Assembly (NCBI GenBank): GCA_031260235.1
Contig: JAIRKG010000034.1
Coordinates: 1-11,167, forward strand
Direction: 5' to 3'
Origin: Dysgonamonadaceae bacterium
GTDB lineage: Bacteria > Bacteroidota > Bacteroidia > Bacteroidales > Azobacteroidaceae
DNA length: 11,167 bases
Shown: in pieces, positions 7,574-11,167 of the stretch
Layout: each line of letters starts with the position of its first letter
How positions within the stretch are numbered: position 1 is the first letter of the stretch
The notes under the pieces: generated by a model
What the model saw: the letters and a program-made list of their open reading frames with translations, nothing else
What the model was told of the DNA's origin: nothing
Database searches by the model: none
Program-made: the position numbers and the translations under genes

Positions 7574-8716
7574 ATGATAAACACAGCAACAATCGACACC
7601 CCTGCCTATGTGCTTGAGGAATCCCTCCTGCGCAGGAATTTGCAGCTTATACGCTCCGTTGCGGAACGGGCGGGTGTTGATATTATATTGGCATTTAAGG
7701 CATTTGCCTTATGGCGGGTTTTCCCGATAGTGAAGGAATACATAAAACATTCCACGGCGAGTTCCCCGTGGGAAGCACGGCTGGCAATGGAGGAAATGGG
7801 CGGCAAGGCACATGCTTATTCGCCGGCATATACAGGGCGGGATTTCAAAACGATTATGGATTGCTGTTCGCATATTACGTTCAACTCGCTTTCGCAGTTC
7901 CGGCAATTCTATCCGGAAGTGTTAAAGCATAAAGACAGGATTTCATGCGGATTGCGCATTAATCCCGAATATTCGGAAGTGGAGACTGCGCTGTATGACC
8001 CTGCGGCGCCCGGTTCGCGGCTCGGCATGACGCGGGAGGCGATCGGGGAACATTTGCCGGAAGGCGTTGAGGGCTTACATTTCCATACGCTTTGCGAATC
8101 GTCGCCATATACGCTGGAGCGTACGCTGCAACATGTTGAGGCGAAGTTCGGCGACCTGCTTCCGCAGGTTAAATGGCTGAATATGGGCGGGGGACACCTC
8201 ATAACGCGAAGCGATTATGACGTGGATCACCTTGTTTGCCTGCTGCTGGATTTTAAGCATAAATATCCCAATCTTCACATTATACTGGAGCCGGGCGCGG
8301 CATTTGTATGGCAGGCGGGATGGCTGATAGCATCGGTCGTGGATATTGTTGAAAACCGGGGAATTAAGACGGCTATTGTGGATATGTCGTTTACCTGCCA
8401 TACGCCCGACTGTCTGGAAATGCCGTATAAACCGGTGGTGCGCGGCGCATATCAGGAACCGGTCGCAGGCAAGCCGACTTACCGCCTCGGCGGAAATTCC
8501 TGCCTCAGCGGCGATTATCTGGGCGACTGGTCGTTTGACTGCAAACTGTCGGCAGGTGACCGGATTGTCCTCGAAGATATGATTCACTATACGCTTGTGA
8601 AGACGACAATGTTTAACGGAGTGGCGCATCCCGACATTTGCCTGCTGCGGGAAACAGGGGAGGTGAAGATTTTGCGGCGGTTTGGGTTTGGGGACTATAA
8701 GGGAAGGATGGGATGA
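7574..8716 (+). CDS. nspC: Carboxynorspermidine/carboxyspermidine decarboxylase
   Basis: PLP-dependent, alanine-racemase-fold decarboxylase that converts carboxy(nor)spermidine to (nor)spermidine, the last step of the S-adenosylmethionine-independent polyamine route. At 380 residues it has the family's normal length. Visible are the PLP lysine K42 in LAFKAF (39-44), SSPWE (63-67), GSRLGM (147-152), GLHFHTLCES (167-176), the phosphate-binding NMGGGH (203-208), EPGAAF (239-244), GGNSCLSGD (306-314) with the conserved active-site Cys310, and FGDY (372-375). The start is fixed by the conserved TPAYVL at 9-14; no other Met occurs before residue 72. In Bacteroidota the product is usually spermidine, inferred here. 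The partner carboxyspermidine dehydrogenase is not adjacent. The last 22 nt overlap the end of convergent glgB. Confidence 0.93.
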   Translation: MINTATIDTPAYVLEESLLRRNLQLIRSVAERAGVDIILAFKAFALWRVFPIVKEYIKHSTASSPWEARLAMEEMGGKAHAYSPAYTGRDFKTIMDCCSHITFNSLSQFRQFYPEVLKHKDRISCGLRINPEYSEVETALYDPAAPGSRLGMTREAIGEHLPEGVEGLHFHTLCESSPYTLERTLQHVEAKFGDLLPQVKWLNMGGGHLITRSDYDVDHLVCLLLDFKHKYPNLHIILEPGAAFVWQAGWLIASVVDIVENRGIKTAIVDMSFTCHTPDCLEMPYKPVVRGAYQEPVAGKPTYRLGGNSCLSGDYLGDWSFDCKLSAGDRIVLEDMIHYTLVKTTMFNGVAHPDICLLRETGEVKILRRFGFGDYKGRMG

Positions 8717-10725
8717 GCCTGCATTTTACAAAGCGCCACCCCCGTCCTTGCCGGCAAATAAAGCCTCAGCCATCCCTTGCCTTCGCCTTCATAAAGCGGA
8801 TCGGGAATAGTGGCGTGTTCGACGGAATCGTCAATCAGTCCGAAGCCACCGAAGGCGGTACTGTCGGTGTTCAATACGATTTTGTACGTGCCGGGAGACA
8901 TCAAAAACCCATAATCGGTAAACGATTTCACGGGATTAAAGTTGAATACGAAAAGCATATCTTCCCGCCGGAAAGCCAAAATCTGATCGCTATCGTTGTC
9001 CCAGACTTTATGAATTGTGCTGTCCTGGAAGTGCTTAATTCCTCCGATTAAACGAATCATTGCCTTGTCGAAATCGCCCAGAAAGCGGTATTTCAAATCG
9101 GGATTATCAACCAGATTCCACTGGCGGCGGGCATATTGATAAGACCACCCGTTGCCTTCGCGCGGAAAATCAATCCATTCAGGATGTCCGAATTCGTTAC
9201 CCATAAAGTTCAGGTATCCGCCGTTGATTGTCGATGCGGTAATCAGCCTGATCATTTTGTGGAGGGCTATCCCCCGGTCAACAGTCATATTCCGGTCGGC
9301 AACCGACATGTGCCAATACATCTCAGAATCAATCAAGCGGAAAATAACGGTTTTGTCGCCCACCAAAGCCTGATCGTGGCTTTCGACGTAACTAACCGTT
9401 TTTTCGTCGGTGCGCCGGTTGGTCATTTCCCACCAGACGCCCGAAACCGGCCAGTCCTGGTCTTTCTTTTCTTTGATAATTTTTATCCAATAGTCGGGAA
9501 TATTCATTGCCATACGGTAGTCAAAACCATAACCGCCGTCTTTGATCGGGACTGCCAGTCCGGGCATTCCGCTCATCTCTTCGGCAATGCTTATCGCATT
9601 TTTATTCACCGAGTGAATCAATTGATTTGCCAAAGTCAGGTAACAAATCGCATCGTCGTCCTGATTATCATTGAAATAATCGTCGTAATTCGTGAACGTT
9701 TCGCCCAAACCGTGGCTGTAATACAGCATGGAAGTTACGCCGTCAAAGCGGAAGCCGTCGAATCTGTATTCTTCCAGCCAGAATTTGCAGTTGGAAAGCA
9801 GGAAATGCAAGACTTCGTTTTTTCCATAATTGAAGCAGAGCGAATCCCACGCCGGATGTTCGCGGCGGCTTCCTTCGTGGAAATACTGGGTATAAGTTCC
9901 GTCGAAACGCCCCAAACCTTCGACTTCATTTTTAACAGCGTGAGAATGTACGATGTCCATAATCACGGCAATACCCATCCCGTGCGCCGTATCAATCAGT
10001 TCCTTCAATTCGTCGGGAGTTCCGAAGCGCGACGAGGCGGCAAAGAAACCTGAAACATGATAGCCGAACGAGCCGTAATAAGGATGTTCCTGAATAGCCA
10101 TCATTTGAATACAGTTATATCCGCCGGCTTTGATGCGGGGCAAAACATTTTCGGTAAATTCTTTGTAAGTACCCACTTTCCCTTCGGAAGTAGCCATTCC
10201 GATATGACATTCATAAATCAACAGCGGCGAAACATTCGGAACAAAATCGTTCACTTTGAATCGGTAAGGTTGTTCGGGCTGCCACACTTGCGCACTGAAT
10301 ATACAGGTTTTTTCGTCCTGCACCACGCGCTGTGCCCATGCCGGAATCCGTTCGCCGCCGCCCTGTGTCCCGTGAATTTTCAGTTTATATAAATCAGCGT
10401 GATGCATCGCCTGTTGCGGAAGATAAATTTCAAAAACGCCGTTTCCAATTTGCCGCAATCGGTATTCCTCGCGCTCCTGCCAGTCGTTGAAATCGCCGGT
10501 CAGGAAAATCTCGTCCGCTCCCGGCGCCCATTCCCTGAAAACCCAACCCGACGGCGTTGCGTGAAGTCCGAAATACAGATGCCCGGAAGCAAAATCGCAT
10601 AAATCGACTTCCCCGTTTCGGGTCAATTCTTTTTCTTTGCGCAGGAAACAGTTATGCCTGTCTTCGAGAACCTGTGCGTATGGTTTCAACCATGTATCAT
10701 TTGTTATCAATTTCAGTAAATCCAT
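8695..10725 (-). CDS. glgB: 1,4-alpha-glucan (glycogen) branching enzyme, eukaryote-like type
   Basis: GH13 enzyme that cuts alpha-1,4-glucan chains and rejoins them by alpha-1,6 links to branch glycogen. From the chosen ATG it has 676 residues: an N-terminal helical part, a CBM48 domain (about 50-125, with REWAPGADEIFLTGDFNDW), the (beta/alpha)8 catalytic domain, and a C-terminal beta domain. Active-site regions are DIVHSHA (257-263), GFRFDGVTSM with nucleophile D328, AEEMSGMPG with acid/base E382, and VESHDQA with D451. The wording YECHIGM, MAIQEHPYYGSFGYHV and LVGDKT resembles eukaryotic GBE1 more than E. coli GlgB. The frame stays open to an ATG at 10758, but the -7 box at 10747-10754 would lie inside it, so the ATG at 10725 is preferred. 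No other glycogen gene is nearby. Confidence 0.95.
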   Translation of the reverse strand: MDLLKLITNDTWLKPYAQVLEDRHNCFLRKEKELTRNGEVDLCDFASGHLYFGLHATPSGWVFREWAPGADEIFLTGDFNDWQEREEYRLRQIGNGVFEIYLPQQAMHHADLYKLKIHGTQGGGERIPAWAQRVVQDEKTCIFSAQVWQPEQPYRFKVNDFVPNVSPLLIYECHIGMATSEGKVGTYKEFTENVLPRIKAGGYNCIQMMAIQEHPYYGSFGYHVSGFFAASSRFGTPDELKELIDTAHGMGIAVIMDIVHSHAVKNEVEGLGRFDGTYTQYFHEGSRREHPAWDSLCFNYGKNEVLHFLLSNCKFWLEEYRFDGFRFDGVTSMLYYSHGLGETFTNYDDYFNDNQDDDAICYLTLANQLIHSVNKNAISIAEEMSGMPGLAVPIKDGGYGFDYRMAMNIPDYWIKIIKEKKDQDWPVSGVWWEMTNRRTDEKTVSYVESHDQALVGDKTVIFRLIDSEMYWHMSVADRNMTVDRGIALHKMIRLITASTINGGYLNFMGNEFGHPEWIDFPREGNGWSYQYARRQWNLVDNPDLKYRFLGDFDKAMIRLIGGIKHFQDSTIHKVWDNDSDQILAFRREDMLFVFNFNPVKSFTDYGFLMSPGTYKIVLNTDSTAFGGFGLIDDSVEHATIPDPLYEGEGKGWLRLYLPARTGVALCKMQAHPILPL

Positions 10726-10746
10726 ATATTTTATTATTTTACGAGG

Positions 10747-10754
10747 CAAAGATA
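10747..10754 (-). promoter_or_regulatory. Candidate glgB promoter, -7 box
   Basis: The minus strand reads TATCTTTG, a full TAnnTTTG match, 22 nt before the ATG at 10725; the leader would be about 15 nt. No TTTG lies at -33; that position (about 10774-10778) is inside the 8-bp tandem repeat. The box decides the glgB start. Confidence 0.6.
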
Positions 10755-10768
10755 ACATATAATTACGA

Positions 10769-10800
10769 ATTATTGCATTATTGCATTATTGCATCATTGC
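10769..10800. repeat. 8-bp tandem repeat, four copies
   Basis: ATTATTGC occurs three times without change (10769-10776, 10777-10784, 10785-10792), followed by ATCATTGC (10793-10800) with one substitution. The array begins 15 nt upstream of the glgB -7 box and covers the expected -33 position of that promoter. No spacers separate the units, so it is a simple repeat that could change length by slippage. Confidence 0.9.
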
Positions 10801-10812
10801 AACCCTGCCCCG

Positions 10813-10869
10813 CCCGTCATTGCTTCGCCTCCGTCACCCTGAGCGGCGAAGCGGCGAAGCAATCCAGAG
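10813..10869 (+). repeat. Dispersed repeat, copy 3, strong hairpin
   Basis: It begins CCCGTCATTGC and ends CAATCCAGAG, both shared with copy 2a. Its middle, CCGTCACCCTGAGCGGCGAA (10831-10850), matches the reverse complement of copy 2b. The 8 bases GCGGCGAA are duplicated in tandem (10843-10850 and 10851-10858), unlike copy 2b. The arms ATTGCTTCGCC (10819-10829) and GGCGAAGCAAT (10853-10863) pair perfectly over 11 bp around a 23-nt loop. It sits between the divergent glgB and 10968 promoters. Confidence 0.75.
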
Positions 10870-10896
10870 AAAACCCCCGTTATTTCATCAAATCTA

Positions 10897-10927
10897 TTTG
10901 CATCACCAAAAACGATGTGTATCTTTG
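10897..10927 (+). promoter_or_regulatory. Promoter of the 10968 gene (Bacteroidota type)
   Basis: TTTG at 10897-10900, exactly 19 nt, then TATCTTTG at 10920-10927: a full consensus promoter with the same spacing as that of proC. Transcription would start near 10932, giving a leader of about 35 nt before the ATG at 10968. Confidence 0.75.
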
Positions 10928-10967
10928 TCGTGTGAAAATTTTCCCTGAAATTTTATAACCAACAGTA

Positions 10968-11167
10968 ATGAGCAAACAAACATCAATCAAACACTTTGCG
11001 CTGCTGCTCACGATTGTGAGCTGCGCGCATCTTCAAGCGCGGGTTGTGGTTACGGAAACGGAATACGACAGCAGGGGCAGGGCATACCGTTCCTTTTTGC
11101 CCGGCTACGACAGGCGCAGCGAACAGTACAGCGAAGTTTCGTGGGACGAGTACGGTCGGAAACTGAC
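10968..11167 (+). CDS. Exported protein with YD/RHS-like motifs, 5' end only
   Basis: Only 66 complete codons are inside the window; the frame is open to the edge. Residues 1-24 look like a signal peptide: MSKQTSIKH, a hydrophobic core (FALLLTIVS), then either a lipobox-like IVSC (Cys19) or a signal peptidase I site after LQA (24). Two YD-repeat-like motifs follow, YDSRGR (33-38) and WDEYGR (59-64), with RSFLPGYD between them. This spacing and wording recall the N-terminal part of large secreted RHS/YD-repeat proteins of Bacteroidota, which often end in variable toxin-like domains; that is inferred from about 40 residues. The ATG follows a consensus promoter by about 40 nt. The region is a little richer in G+C than the minus-strand genes. 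Confidence 0.6.
   Translation, partial: MSKQTSIKHFALLLTIVSCAHLQARVVVTETEYDSRGRAYRSFLPGYDRRSEQYSEVSWDEYGRKL

Noticed and set aside
8075..8629. 184-codon open frame on the minus strand inside nspC
   Set aside because: Antisense to conserved NspC motifs, with no family resemblance and no promoter of its own.
9136..10053. 305-codon open frame on the plus strand opposite glgB
   Set aside because: It lies wholly antisense to the conserved catalytic domain of glgB, has no recognisable domain, and ends with the glgB frame's composition. It is a shadow of a real gene.
10769..10800. CRISPR array
   Set aside because: The 8-bp units are directly adjacent with no spacers.
10557..10958. 133-codon plus-strand frame spanning the glgB start and the intergenic repeats
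   Set aside because: It runs across a tandem repeat, a dispersed repeat and two promoters, and its translation has no protein-like pattern.

Overview
The window looks like an ordinary stretch of chromosome from a member of the Bacteroidota, most likely order Bacteroidales. Four things point there. Promoters match the Bacteroidota form, a TTTG box about 19-21 nt before a TAnnTTTG box. Start codons lack purine-rich ribosome binding sites and are preceded by A/T-rich DNA. Rho carries a long disordered N-terminal insertion. GlgB is of the eukaryote-like type. No tRNA, rRNA, IS element, prophage or CRISPR array is visible.

Layout, left to right. proC (91-903, +) makes proline. Facing it is a minus-strand series running from about 7.5 kb down to 0.9 kb: upp (uracil salvage), ruvB (Holliday junction branch migration), tilS (tRNA-Ile lysidine synthetase), rho (transcription terminator) and an unrecognised exported, probably outer-membrane, beta-rich protein. 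upp-ruvB (38 nt gap) and rho-outer membrane protein (2 nt gap) look like two-gene operons; tilS and rho each have their own candidate promoter. Divergent from upp is nspC (7574-8716, +), for carboxynorspermidine/carboxyspermidine decarboxylase of the alternative spermidine route. Its 3' end overlaps that of the convergent glgB (8695-10725, -), a glycogen branching enzyme. After a 242-nt divergent intergenic region, the right edge holds the first 66 codons of an exported protein with YD/RHS-like motifs.

The genes are mainly housekeeping and do not form one pathway. I see no convincing new multi-gene system. The most unusual material is between the genes: a dispersed, hairpin-forming repeat family in three places, each upstream of a gene; a four-copy 8-bp tandem repeat next to the glgB promoter; a 10-bp inverted repeat that forms the two divergent -7 boxes of upp and nspC; and an nspC promoter so close to its ATG that the mRNA may be leaderless. 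Promoter positions also support shorter starts than the longest open frames for tilS and glgB.
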